A DNA stretch of 6,706 nt from Parcubacteria group bacterium (GCA_003565105.1 PXDG01000187.1:1-6706); one strand, 5' to 3'. Counted from the stretch's first letter, positions 1 to 6,607 are shown. Translations and numbers: made by a program. The notes: generated by a model not told the origin, from the letters alone.

Positions 1-1178
1 ACATCTCCTTTTTGTTTACGTTGATAGCCTTCTATATCATCGAGATACATCATATGAATGGTATTTTTACCTTGGAGAAGCACTTTTCTTCCTTGATCAC
101 CAAATAGTACTTGTTCACCAGAAGCCTCTGGTATCCGTCGTAATATACGGTTTTCTATATCATCTAAAGACATTCGTAGAACTTCATCTGTTTCTGTGAT
201 AATTAATAGGTGAGATTGGGTTTCTGGAACAGCAAGTTGTTTAATAGGAAATTGAAACTCTGTAGCAAGTGTTTCTGCTTGGCGAGAAAGGGTGTTGTAG
301 CGTAAAATATCGTTTGTACGACTATCTTGATAGTAGATAATGTTTCCTCGAGAAACTGATTGAGCTACGTTTCGAATCACTTCTTTATTAGGGGTAGTTT
401 GAATGATGTCTTTCTGAAATATTATTTCATCTTGAAGGAAGGTTAAAGTACTTCCTTCGAGTGACAGTACGGTTATGGGCTTCTCTATTGGACGTGTTGT
501 AAAGGCATCTGTTATTTCTAAAAGAGTTGCCTCAGATGAAAGGACGTTATTCAAAATAAAGAGTCTTTGGCCTGTTTCTCCAAAAATAGTAAAGCTTAAT
601 TGCTGAGAAGAGTTGTCCCATATAATTTGTTCAAATTGAGTGTCCCGTTCGAGTTGGAGGGCAGTAAGCCTATTGACCAAGTGGGTGTGTGTCTCTGCTT
701 GCGGATTATACAGCCATAGTCCTGGCTTTTCTGGATCGTATGATGAATATAAAATATTATCTGAGAGAGGATTAGGTAGAATATCTTGTATTTCTGTAGG
801 GGCTGTTGCCAGTAGTGTTACCTCTGGTTGGTCTGGGAATAGTATTACTGAGTCGACTAATGTGACGCGTGAAGGTTCTATATCAAGTGTTTTACTCCAA
901 GATTGGAATCCAGGTCGAAATAGGGTTATATCAATTGGACCAATATCCAGCCCTTCTCGATAGAGCGGGGTTGGATTACTTATTGTATCATTTATGATGA
1001 CTTGGTATTGATTACGGGGATTAATACGAATCCCTCCTGTAGATCGAATTTGTGGTCTGATATTCCCATCAAACGCATCAAAGCGAAAACCCATTGCATA
1101 TAGTATGAAAAGGGGAGTTATGAGCAAAAATAGCAAGGTTAGGAGAAGAGCAAATCGTTTTTGGAATTGAGGATCCAT
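1..1178 (-). CDS. PEGA-domain membrane-anchored protein, partial (C-terminus beyond left edge)
   Basis: The frame is open from an ATG at 1178 to the left edge (392 codons) with no stop, so the C-terminus is missing. An in-frame TGA lies two codons upstream of this ATG (1182-1184), which fixes it as the first possible start. Residues 9-30 form one hydrophobic helix (FALLLTLLFLLITPLF...), then GFRFD, the usual junction in such proteins. Residues 48-115 fit a PEGA-like beta domain: TGGIRINP, a central ND pair, ITLFRPGFQSW, then VILFP. The rest (from about 120) is rich in short beta strands such as LWLYNP and IIYYQDS, and could be a propeller-like repeat region; this is inference. The protein probably sits outside the membrane on a single anchor and may bind cell-surface material. 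It starts 11 bases after the RNase HI gene and has no Shine-Dalgarno sequence, so it is likely co-transcribed. Family call fairly sure; function unknown. Confidence 0.8.
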   Translation of the reverse strand, partial: MDPQFQKRFALLLTLLFLLITPLFILYAMGFRFDAFDGNIRPQIRSTGGIRINPRNQYQVIINDTISNPTPLYREGLDIGPIDITLFRPGFQSWSKTLDIEPSRVTLVDSVILFPDQPEVTLLATAPTEIQDILPNPLSDNILYSSYDPEKPGLWLYNPQAETHTHLVNRLTALQLERDTQFEQIIWDNSSQQLSFTIFGETGQRLFILNNVLSSEATLLEITDAFTTRPIEKPITVLSLEGSTLTFLQDEIIFQKDIIQTTPNKEVIRNVAQSVSRGNIIYYQDSRTNDILRYNTLSRQAETLATEFQFPIKQLAVPETQSHLLIITETDEVLRMSLDDIENRILRRIPEASGEQVLFGDQGRKVLLQGKNTIHMMYLDDIEGYQRKQKGD

Positions 1179-1189
1179 ATGTCAATATA

Positions 1190-1612
1190 TTAACTAAGAG
1201 CGTCTAGGGCTCGATTTACCATTGCATCAGCATCTTTATTCAGATGTCGTTTGACATGAGTATAGGTTACTGAATCAAAGGGTTTTTCGGCGTTCCAGAT
1301 TTGTTGGCAGAGTGTTTTGAGTCCAGGGTTTTTAATTTTATAGACGTGGGTAAGTTGTTTTTGAGCAAGTTCTGAGTCAAGAAAGAGTTGAACTTTACAG
1401 TCTTCAGGATTTATTTGAGTTGCTTTGCAAGCCGTAACGGTGTGTTGGAGTGCTTGGAGTATTGCGGTATATTCAGCGACGTTATTGGTTGTTTCTCCGA
1501 TGTACTCTCCGTGAGAGATTCTTTCCTGTCCTGGTAGATCGATGATAAATCCAGTAGCTGCTTTTCCTGGATTTCCGCGAGATCCTCCGTCAGTGTGTAT
1601 GGTAATAGTCAT
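1190..1612 (-). CDS. rnhA: Ribonuclease HI family protein
   Basis: This enzyme cuts the RNA strand of RNA-DNA hybrids in the cytoplasm, for example R-loops and replication primers. At 140 residues it is a complete, compact single-domain RNase HI without an N-terminal hybrid-binding domain. The four acidic catalytic residues can all be placed: D8 in HTDGGSRGNPG, E47 in TTNNVAEY, D79 in LFLDSEL and D129 in NKDADAMVN. H119 and H123 lie in the loop before the last aspartate, where a catalytic histidine is expected. The TNNVAEY and GGSRGNPG signatures are those of the short bacterial and archaeal RNase HI branch, often labelled reverse-transcriptase-like or RNase HI family protein, rather than the longer E. 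coli enzyme. It follows the RimK-type ligase gene after 29 bases, the widest gap in the operon, and precedes the PEGA gene by 11. No Shine-Dalgarno sequence is visible. A link to the peptide-ligation genes is not suggested by its function. Confidence 0.93.
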   Translation of the reverse strand: MTITIHTDGGSRGNPGKAATGFIIDLPGQERISHGEYIGETTNNVAEYTAILQALQHTVTACKATQINPEDCKVQLFLDSELAQKQLTHVYKIKNPGLKTLCQQIWNAEKPFDSVTYTHVKRHLNKDADAMVNRALDALS

Positions 1613-1635
1613 TCTGTTTGATTATCTATAGTTCT

Positions 1636-1644
1636 ATTATATCA
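1636..1644 (-). promoter_or_regulatory. Possible internal promoter (extended -10) before the RNase HI gene
   Basis: Read on the minus strand, TGATATAAT is a perfect -10 hexamer with an upstream TG one base away. The TGA is at the same time the stop codon of the RimK-type ligase gene. Transcription would begin near 1629, about 17 bases before the RNase HI ATG. There is no convincing -35 at the right distance (that place is an A-run), so an extended -10 promoter is the only form it could take. In an A+T-rich gap a chance match is quite possible. Confidence 0.35.
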
Positions 1645-2541
1645 TTTATTAGAAGATTTTTTTACCTGGGTAGTTCGATGAACCAGATATTGAGAGACGA
1701 TATCTGCTTTTTGTTTGTAATCTCCATTGTTTGAAGTTATTTGGAACGCAGGATTAATCTCTAAAAGATACGCTTGTTTTGTGATTTTATCAATCATAAT
1801 ATCAACTCCTGCTAACGGCATTTCTGCAACTTCACATGCTGTTTCAGCGATCTTTCGGTAGTTAGTATCAATCTCCTGTTCAACAAGAGTTCCTCCTAAT
1901 GATGTATTGTTTCTCCAGTCGTTGGGGGCACTGGTGCGAAAGAAGGATGTTTGATAGGTGTTATCCGCAATAATAACTCGATAATCTCCGTCATTAGGAA
2001 TCATTTCTTGGATTAAGATTGGTCGAGTATGGTTGATTGCTGGGTTCTCGCTCATTTGTTGAAGTTCTTCACGATTATTAATGAGGAACACTTGTTTCCC
2101 ATGAGCTCCCGTAATTTCTTTGAGGACAAATGGATAATGAAATTCTTGTTCAATAAAGGCTATTTGGTTGAATATTGCCTGGGTTGATAGTGCTAATGTT
2201 TTTGGAATAGATAGGTTATGGTGGTGAAAAATACTCATCATCCATAACTTATCTTGTTTTTTGTGTGGTGTAGCGGGGAAAATAAATTCTGATTCAGGAT
2301 ACCATAAAGGAAATATATCTAATATATATGGAGTCGTTGTTCTGAAAAAATACAAGTCATAGGTATTGAGGGGTTTGCCTTCAGTAAAAAGCCTTGGTTT
2401 ATATCCATTTTCTAAGAGAACGGAGATGGAATTGAATTGTACAAAATCAAGGGAAACATGGTCTTTTGCAACTTGGGATTGAATATACTCAAGTGTTTCA
2501 GTTACGTGATTTTTGTATACGATAAGAATAGATGACTGCAT
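1642..2541 (-). CDS. RimK-type ATP-grasp ligase
   Basis: ATP-grasp enzymes of the RimK type activate a carboxyl group as an acyl phosphate and join it to an amine, often adding glutamate or another amino acid to a protein or peptide end. The 299-residue protein shows the expected order: an N-terminal Rossmann-like part (1-90) with a YFFRTTTPY segment in the place RimK proteins use before the central domain; the linker HKKQDKLWMMSIFHHHNLSIP (93-113); the ATP-binding strand with K141 followed by the glycine loop GAHGKQV (145-151); the adenine hinge IQEMIP (177-182) followed by the DYR motif (186-188); and the metal-binding acidic residues D247 (AGVDIM) and E261 and N263 (LLEINPAFQ). It begins 11 bases after the helical gene upstream, with no Shine-Dalgarno sequence. 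The substrate cannot be read from sequence. No small precursor peptide gene lies beside it, so a graspetide-type role has no direct support. Confidence 0.88.
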   Translation of the reverse strand: MQSSILIVYKNHVTETLEYIQSQVAKDHVSLDFVQFNSISVLLENGYKPRLFTEGKPLNTYDLYFFRTTTPYILDIFPLWYPESEFIFPATPHKKQDKLWMMSIFHHHNLSIPKTLALSTQAIFNQIAFIEQEFHYPFVLKEITGAHGKQVFLINNREELQQMSENPAINHTRPILIQEMIPNDGDYRVIIADNTYQTSFFRTSAPNDWRNNTSLGGTLVEQEIDTNYRKIAETACEVAEMPLAGVDIMIDKITKQAYLLEINPAFQITSNNGDYKQKADIVSQYLVHRTTQVKKSSNK

Positions 2542-2552
2542 AAAAGTGATAA

Positions 2553-3533
2553 TTAATCTGTTGGGAAAGGATGTAATGTTGGCATACCAGAAAAGAGCAT
2601 AATGGCCAGAATATTTCGGTGTTCACTGAGGATAATATCTTCGGTGGAGTTTAAGGGAAGAGATTCACTAGGAATGTATCCTGTAGAGGTATTGACGTAC
2701 TGGGAAACTTCCTCTTGGTAGGTGTGAATGATGTCTTGATTCGCTTCTTTTTGGAGGCAATAACACACACCTATTTCGGCAATGATATCAGGTTCTTTGG
2801 TTTCAAAAATAGCCTGTATATGTCTATCAAATATCGAATATATCCATTGAGATTGCGTCTGGTTTAACGTATATTCATAAAACCAACTTTGCCCAATAAT
2901 AATATGGGTCAGAGTATATAAATAATTGAGAAAGAGTACCGAGTTGGTAGAGTCAATTGTTTGGTAGGCCTGTTCAACAGAGGCTTGCATACGAGCCTCT
3001 TCCGTTCCAACTAAACTATTGTTCGGAAGGTGAAGGTACCAATACAATATATTAATGACTTGCACAGGGGTATTGTGGAGATATTGGGGGTTAGATAGTA
3101 ATTCTTCAAAGAAGCGAGTAAAGTGTTGATCAAGATAGGATTGAACTTCATATTTAAGTTGAGAGGGAAGTAAATGATCTCGTTTGTACCGATGAATAAC
3201 ATTAAAGGCCATCAGGACATCGAGATAGATAAATAATTCACGAAAGAATACTTGGTTGCTATGGATAAATACGTTACGTACCTGTTGTCGAGGAATGGGT
3301 GCTTGTAAAGGGAATCGATTTTCAAAATCAATTTCTAAATGATGATGGATTTGAAAATAGAGGAGCTTATCAGAAAAGTAATCAAAAGCGTCTTTTTGAA
3401 TAGACTTGAGTAGAGGTTTTTTTCCTGTAATTTTGTATAACCGCGACAAAAAGTGTTGTTGTTTGGTTTTGGGAAGGATGGCCAGATGAGTGAGATAGGT
3501 ATTTTGAATTAATTCTTGATATGCAGTACTCAT
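2553..3533 (-). CDS. All-helical protein of unknown function (possible DUF3541-like alpha/alpha toroid)
   Basis: I do not recognise this 326-residue protein with certainty. It has no signal peptide or clear membrane segment and reads as a chain of amphipathic helices, many rich in Tyr, Phe and His. Segments that look conserved are YTLTHIIIG (206-214), DIIAEIGVCYCL (249-260) and SEHRNILAIMLF (303-314). A Thr-His pair, an acidic-helix-Cys segment and a late His-Arg, each in a separate helix, resemble the layout of alpha/alpha-toroid proteins, where such residues gather in a central cavity. From memory, the pattern is closest to the uncharacterised DUF3541 family; this needs a profile search. 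The gene lies between the two ATP-grasp genes, 3 bases after the ligase-protease fusion and 11 before the RimK-type ligase, so its product probably serves the same pathway, perhaps as a modifying enzyme or scaffold (inference). A weak GGG precedes the ATG; translation may be coupled to the gene before it. Confidence 0.8.
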   Translation of the reverse strand: MSTAYQELIQNTYLTHLAILPKTKQQHFLSRLYKITGKKPLLKSIQKDAFDYFSDKLLYFQIHHHLEIDFENRFPLQAPIPRQQVRNVFIHSNQVFFRELFIYLDVLMAFNVIHRYKRDHLLPSQLKYEVQSYLDQHFTRFFEELLSNPQYLHNTPVQVINILYWYLHLPNNSLVGTEEARMQASVEQAYQTIDSTNSVLFLNYLYTLTHIIIGQSWFYEYTLNQTQSQWIYSIFDRHIQAIFETKEPDIIAEIGVCYCLQKEANQDIIHTYQEEVSQYVNTSTGYIPSESLPLNSTEDIILSEHRNILAIMLFSGMPTLHPFPTD

Positions 3534-3536
3534 ACC

Positions 3537-4973
3537 CTACTTTTTTATTGGATCAATAATAAATTTTCGCATATTTTTACTGCCGAGGAGAACGGGATAG
3601 TCAAGGTGCCCGCGATCGGTAATTGAGCAGAGAGCGGTGAAGTCTTCTCCTTGAATAGTAAAGGGGAGGCGAATATAAGGGCGTACGGTAATCCCGTTCC
3701 CTGCACGGATGGTATCTACTTTAGCTAAAAGAGAGAAGGATTTCTTTTGAATTAATTTGTTATATCCAGCAATGGCTTTTACGCGTTCTGATAATTCTTG
3801 ATGAGTAATGTCTGAAGGAATATTGAGCTCTTCAAACTCACTGAATACCTGGCCAAATCCAAGCTCTCGTACTAATTCAGCATCTACACTTGATGAGTCG
3901 GCACCAGTATCTACTTTGCATGGCACTGACTTTTTTTCACCGAGAGCACTAGTGATGGTAACCGTTTCTTTTAATCCTATGACAGTACGTCCAGTAATTT
4001 CGGCTACTTCTTCTTCAATTTCTCCTCCAAAAAGATCTTTTGCGATTCTGATTGCACGTTTCACGGTTTTTATTTTGAGATTCCCTACCTTTTCAAGGCG
4101 TTCTTTGAGCGGGGCCATATTGGCAAGTTGGATGGAAAGTCCTGGTCGGGCATTGGCTTCTAGAATTACTGGCCCTGCATCTCGATCAAGAGCAATGTCG
4201 ATACCAGAGAATCCAAGGTTAGTAACGTCAGCGGTACGAATGGCAATATCAAGGATAGTATCCCAGTATGGTATCCGAATTCCAGACAAGGGGAGTCTCC
4301 CATTAGGTACAGTATCAATAAATCTATTTCCCATAATAGCGTTTGTGGTTACGCCGGTAGATATGTCTATCCCAAGGCCAATTCCTCCTTGGTGAATGTT
4401 GGCTTTCCCATCAGATTCTTTGGTAGGCAGTCTGAGCATTGCCATAACGGGAACTCTATTAAAAACAATAATACGAATATCAGGAATTCCTTTGTAGGCA
4501 TAGGTTTTGAAGAGTTTGGTGATTTGGATTCGTTCTTCAAAGAAAGCTACGTCAGGGGTGTTATTTCGCGAATAGGTTCCATCGAGAATATTTTTGATGT
4601 GATTCCGAAGATCTGTCTCGGACATTTTGATTTGACGATTTTTGACCCATAAGCGTTCTCCAGAAGAGGTTCTCTTCTTATTTTCTCCAAAAATCACCAC
4701 AATACCTTCTCCTCCGAATCCTGAGCGAGGTTTGAGGACAAAGCTTTTCGGGAGGGATTCAAAATCAAAGGAATTTAGATCCTCAAGGCTGGCAATTGAC
4801 CCAAGAAGTTGGGGGGTGGGGATGTCATTTTTTTCAAGGATTTTTTTAAATCGAATTTTATCATCGACTAAGCGAATCCATTTTTTCTTATTATATGGTT
4901 TTATATAGGTTAAGTTCCGCGAATTCATTCCGAGGATTTTTTGTCCAAAAAGGTAGCTTTGTATCAAATTCAT
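3537..4973 (-). CDS. Alpha-L-glutamate-ligase-like ATP-grasp enzyme fused to a retropepsin-like (RimK-associated zinc protease type) domain
   Basis: This 478-residue protein joins two enzymes normally encoded separately. Residues 1-300 match the RimK-related alpha-L-glutamate-ligase-like family: ILGMNSRN (13-20), VDDK (36-39), ATP-binding K81 with the loop GFGGEG (85-90), EER (146-148), PDIRIIVF (164-171), RLPTKESDGKANIHQGG (181-197), D259 in GIDIALD, and metal ligands E272 and N274 in LEANARPG. Residues about 328-478 match the retropepsin-like family called RimK-associated ATP-dependent zinc protease (COG4067 type): IGLKETV (332-338), the catalytic DTGADSSS (355-362), RPYIRLPF (431-438) and DRGHLDYPVLLG (453-464). 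One copy of DTGA implies the active site forms by dimerisation. The conserved ILGMN segment near the N-terminus supports the ATG at 4973 over the internal one at 4928. The ligase probably adds amino acids and the protease domain may remove or process them (inference). It lies 12 bases after the 7TM gene. Confidence 0.9.
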   Translation of the reverse strand: MNLIQSYLFGQKILGMNSRNLTYIKPYNKKKWIRLVDDKIRFKKILEKNDIPTPQLLGSIASLEDLNSFDFESLPKSFVLKPRSGFGGEGIVVIFGENKKRTSSGERLWVKNRQIKMSETDLRNHIKNILDGTYSRNNTPDVAFFEERIQITKLFKTYAYKGIPDIRIIVFNRVPVMAMLRLPTKESDGKANIHQGGIGLGIDISTGVTTNAIMGNRFIDTVPNGRLPLSGIRIPYWDTILDIAIRTADVTNLGFSGIDIALDRDAGPVILEANARPGLSIQLANMAPLKERLEKVGNLKIKTVKRAIRIAKDLFGGEIEEEVAEITGRTVIGLKETVTITSALGEKKSVPCKVDTGADSSSVDAELVRELGFGQVFSEFEELNIPSDITHQELSERVKAIAGYNKLIQKKSFSLLAKVDTIRAGNGITVRPYIRLPFTIQGEDFTALCSITDRGHLDYPVLLGSKNMRKFIIDPIKK

Positions 4974-4985
4974 ATCAATGGTAGA

Positions 4986-5633
4986 TTAAGAACGACTTCC
5001 CAGAAGTTTTCGAAATCGAATATATTCACTTACACGGAGACCTTCGTATCGTCCAAGAAATATAATCAGGAAGAAAAAGGCGATGATAATAGCTGGGTTT
5101 GTGAAGATATATTCTTGCACTTCTGGGGTGGCTACAATGAAATATCCCACACTGGATAGGGCTAGCGTCTCTGTAGCGAGAATTAATGCAGTTCGATAGC
5201 CTTTTTCGATTTGAACATTGATAAATTTCTCGACGAGGGTGATAATAATCAACATTTGATACACGGAAAGATTTGCTACCACGGTTCGAGCAGAAAAGAC
5301 TGCTTCAATCAAAATTACAAACATTGTTAAGGCGGTAATAGACAAGATTAATGCCATTTTAGGAAGATACAGCATCCGAAGTTTACGCAGCATAAACCGA
5401 AGCATTGAGGCAACCAGGAGTGAGGTAATAAAAATTGCCGCACCGTACTTGATGTCAATTTCCAGGAAAGCAAAGGTAATGATAAGTGGTGTGTAAATAC
5501 CAAAAGATTTGATACCAATAATCTGTCGAGCAGCAACAATCAAGGTAGCCACAATGGGGAACATAAGGAGTGTCACCAAGGTATCTCGTGGGACACCACC
5601 AGCCAACAAAAAGTCAAAGAGAGGCGTAAGCAT
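4986..5633 (-). CDS. Seven-helix membrane protein, stand-alone 7TM_transglut-type domain
   Basis: The 215 residues contain seven hydrophobic helices, at roughly 17-35, 45-59, 63-78, 92-114, 122-137, 147-168 and 176-195. Several segments match the 7TM domain usually fused to an inactive transglutaminase (Pfam 7TM_transglut): FPIVATLIVAARQIIGIKSF (25-44), GIYTPLIITFAF (45-56), LYLPKMALILSI (88-99), VEKF (134-137) and LGRYEGLRVSEYIRFRKLL (193-211). Here the N-terminal transglutaminase is absent, and the LLAGGVP at residues 9-15 resembles the start of the membrane domain itself, so the gene begins at about the domain boundary. In other bacteria this protein is encoded beside the alpha-L-glutamate-ligase-like and retropepsin-like genes, and the same holds here: the next gene is their fusion, 12 bases on. 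It may anchor or sense for that enzyme, or pass its product across the membrane (inference). It is first in the operon, about 26 bases after the predicted transcription start, with no Shine-Dalgarno sequence. All its arginines use CGN codons. Confidence 0.87.
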   Translation of the reverse strand: MLTPLFDFLLAGGVPRDTLVTLLMFPIVATLIVAARQIIGIKSFGIYTPLIITFAFLEIDIKYGAAIFITSLLVASMLRFMLRKLRMLYLPKMALILSITALTMFVILIEAVFSARTVVANLSVYQMLIIITLVEKFINVQIEKGYRTALILATETLALSSVGYFIVATPEVQEYIFTNPAIIIAFFFLIIFLGRYEGLRVSEYIRFRKLLGSRS

Positions 5634-5665
5634 AACGATAGCAATTATAAGTGAATCTTAGCTGT

Positions 5666-5694
5666 ATTATACGCAATTTTTACGTATTAGTCAA
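5666..5694 (-). promoter_or_regulatory. Promoter of the six-gene operon
   Basis: On the minus strand, TTGACT (5694-5689) and a perfect TATAAT (5671-5666) are separated by exactly 17 bases, which fits a housekeeping sigma70-type promoter. Transcription would start near 5659, giving a leader of about 26 bases before the 7TM gene. A second -35-like TTGACA sits 11 bases further upstream (5705-5700) but has no matching -10. A second TATAAT (5649-5644) has no -35 and would give a nearly leaderless message. The promoter lies just downstream of the terminator of the neighbouring gene, so the operon is insulated from it. Confidence 0.82.
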
Positions 5695-5752
5695 AGAATT
5701 GTCAATAATCAATAGGTTGTATATCTATTGTTAAAAAATGCTGCTCTAGATA

Positions 5753-5788
5753 CTAAAAGCCTCCCAATACAGATGTATCGGGAGGCTT
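5753..5788 (-). terminator. Rho-independent terminator of the helical-protein gene
   Basis: In the minus-strand RNA, the arms at 5788-5775 and 5770-5757 pair over 14 bases with a four-base AUCU loop. Nine outer pairs (AAGCCUCCC with GGGAGGCUU) are perfect, one G-U wobble follows, then four more pairs. The descending arm runs straight into UUUU and then A+T-rich sequence. On the plus strand the wobble becomes an A-C mismatch and no T-run follows, so it works in one direction only. It begins 7 bases after the stop codon at 5796-5798. The U-run is short, which may reduce its efficiency. Confidence 0.8.
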
Positions 5789-5795
5789 GGAAGAT

Positions 5796-6500
5796 TTAGA
5801 CTGTGGGGGTTTTAATTTCTACAATCTTTTCTGCTAATGCATAAATATTGTTTTTTAGCTTTTCGGATGGACTTGGCAATCTTTGGCTTTTATTAATGGC
5901 ATCACATACCAAGATGAGGCTATATACTACAGAAGCAATTTCAGCACTCTGGTCAAAGATTAGAGTGGCTATGGATTCTCTCACCCAATCTTTGAAGTAG
6001 ATAATCCTCACTGATTCTAACTCTTGGATATTATTAAGATTTAGTTCAGTAGCAATGCTACGAATTAAATCTGTTGTGCTTTCTACCCACTGAGTATTCA
6101 GAGAGATATTTTCTCTGATCTGGTGAACTCTTTCTACCTCTTTTTTAATCAGAGGAGCTAATGTTTCGATCTGCTTTACTATAGATTTATAATTTTCAGA
6201 AGAAAGTAAATTCTTTATAATAATAGAACTGATTTTATATATTTCCTCTTCTGAATAATATAGGATTCCTGCATATTTGTGTTGCAATTCTTTAATCTTT
6301 TCTTCAGACAAAAGCGAAATATCTTTTAATGAAATTTCTTTAATTTCGTTAACCAATTCATCTATTTCATCATCAACAATAAATTTTTCTAACCGACTTA
6401 ATGTCGTGTTACTTTCTGTTGTTGACAGAAATAACGGATTGATTTCATTTAAAATTTGAATGAATGTTTCTTTATCATAACAGATACTGCTGTGAATCAT
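5796..6500 (-). CDS. Uncharacterised helical protein
   Basis: I do not recognise this protein. With the start at 6500 it has 234 residues, beginning MIHSSICYDKETF. I choose this ATG because GGAGG stands four bases before it, the only clear Shine-Dalgarno sequence in the window; the frame stays open to an ATG at 6566, which would add 22 residues. The protein is almost wholly charged, amphipathic helix with frequent Ile, Leu, Lys and Glu, no signal peptide, no evident membrane segment and no catalytic motif that I can name. Residues around KIKELQHKYAGILYYSEEEI and the later KEVERVHQIRENI could form coiled coils. Five of its seven arginines use AGA or AGG, in contrast to the operon next door, and the base composition is visibly richer in A+T, which hints at a different history or transfer. 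It is a single-gene unit with its own promoter and terminator. A soluble, cytoplasmic product is likely. Confidence 0.72.
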   Translation of the reverse strand: MIHSSICYDKETFIQILNEINPLFLSTTESNTTLSRLEKFIVDDEIDELVNEIKEISLKDISLLSEEKIKELQHKYAGILYYSEEEIYKISSIIIKNLLSSENYKSIVKQIETLAPLIKKEVERVHQIRENISLNTQWVESTTDLIRSIATELNLNNIQELESVRIIYFKDWVRESIATLIFDQSAEIASVVYSLILVCDAINKSQRLPSPSEKLKNNIYALAEKIVEIKTPTV

Positions 6501-6503
6501 AAT

Positions 6504-6508
6504 TCCTC
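6504..6508 (-). promoter_or_regulatory. Shine-Dalgarno sequence that sets the start at 6500
   Basis: GGAGG on the minus strand lies four bases before the ATG at 6498-6500, within TGGAGGAATTATG. It favours this start over the ATG at 6566. The spacing is slightly short. None of the six genes in the neighbouring operon has a comparable signal. Confidence 0.65.
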
Positions 6509-6578
6509 CAGTGGGGATTGTTAATGTACAGATAAAGATACAAGACAATTTTGGTGATCTTTGCATCTTAGTTGGTAC

Positions 6579-6607
6579 ATGGTAGCATAGTATTTATATT
6601 TTATCAA
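6579..6607 (-). promoter_or_regulatory. Promoter of the uncharacterised helical-protein gene
   Basis: On the minus strand, TTGATA (6607-6602) is followed after 17 bases by TACCAT (6584-6579), with a TG one base upstream of the -10 (TGCTACCAT), giving an extended -10 promoter. Transcription would begin near 6572. That leaves a leader of about 72 bases before the ATG at 6500, with GGAGG close to its end, or only about 6 bases before the in-frame ATG at 6566. Confidence 0.6.

Noticed and set aside
640..963. Plus-strand frame of 107 codons
   Set aside because: It is antisense to the PEGA-domain gene, whose frame runs uninterrupted from 1178 to the left edge.
3011..3202. Small 63-codon minus-strand frame considered as a possible precursor peptide for the ATP-grasp enzymes
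   Set aside because: It lies out of frame inside the helical-protein gene, has no ribosome binding site and shows no repeated core or leader motif. The 5348-5539 frame inside the 7TM gene fails for the same reasons.
3808..4395. A 195-codon open frame on the plus strand
   Set aside because: It lies wholly opposite the ligase-protease gene, whose motifs are unmistakable on the minus strand. Its own product is Ser-, Arg- and Pro-rich with no domain, typical of an antisense shadow.
4389..5159. Three further plus-strand frames (4389-4652, 4642-4908, 4941-5159)
   Set aside because: They are opposite the ligase and 7TM genes, have no recognisable domains and no promoter of their own.
5710..5730. 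Short inverted repeat CAATAG / CTATTG upstream of the operon promoter, a possible operator
   Set aside because: Six base pairs in A+T-rich sequence with no second copy is within chance.
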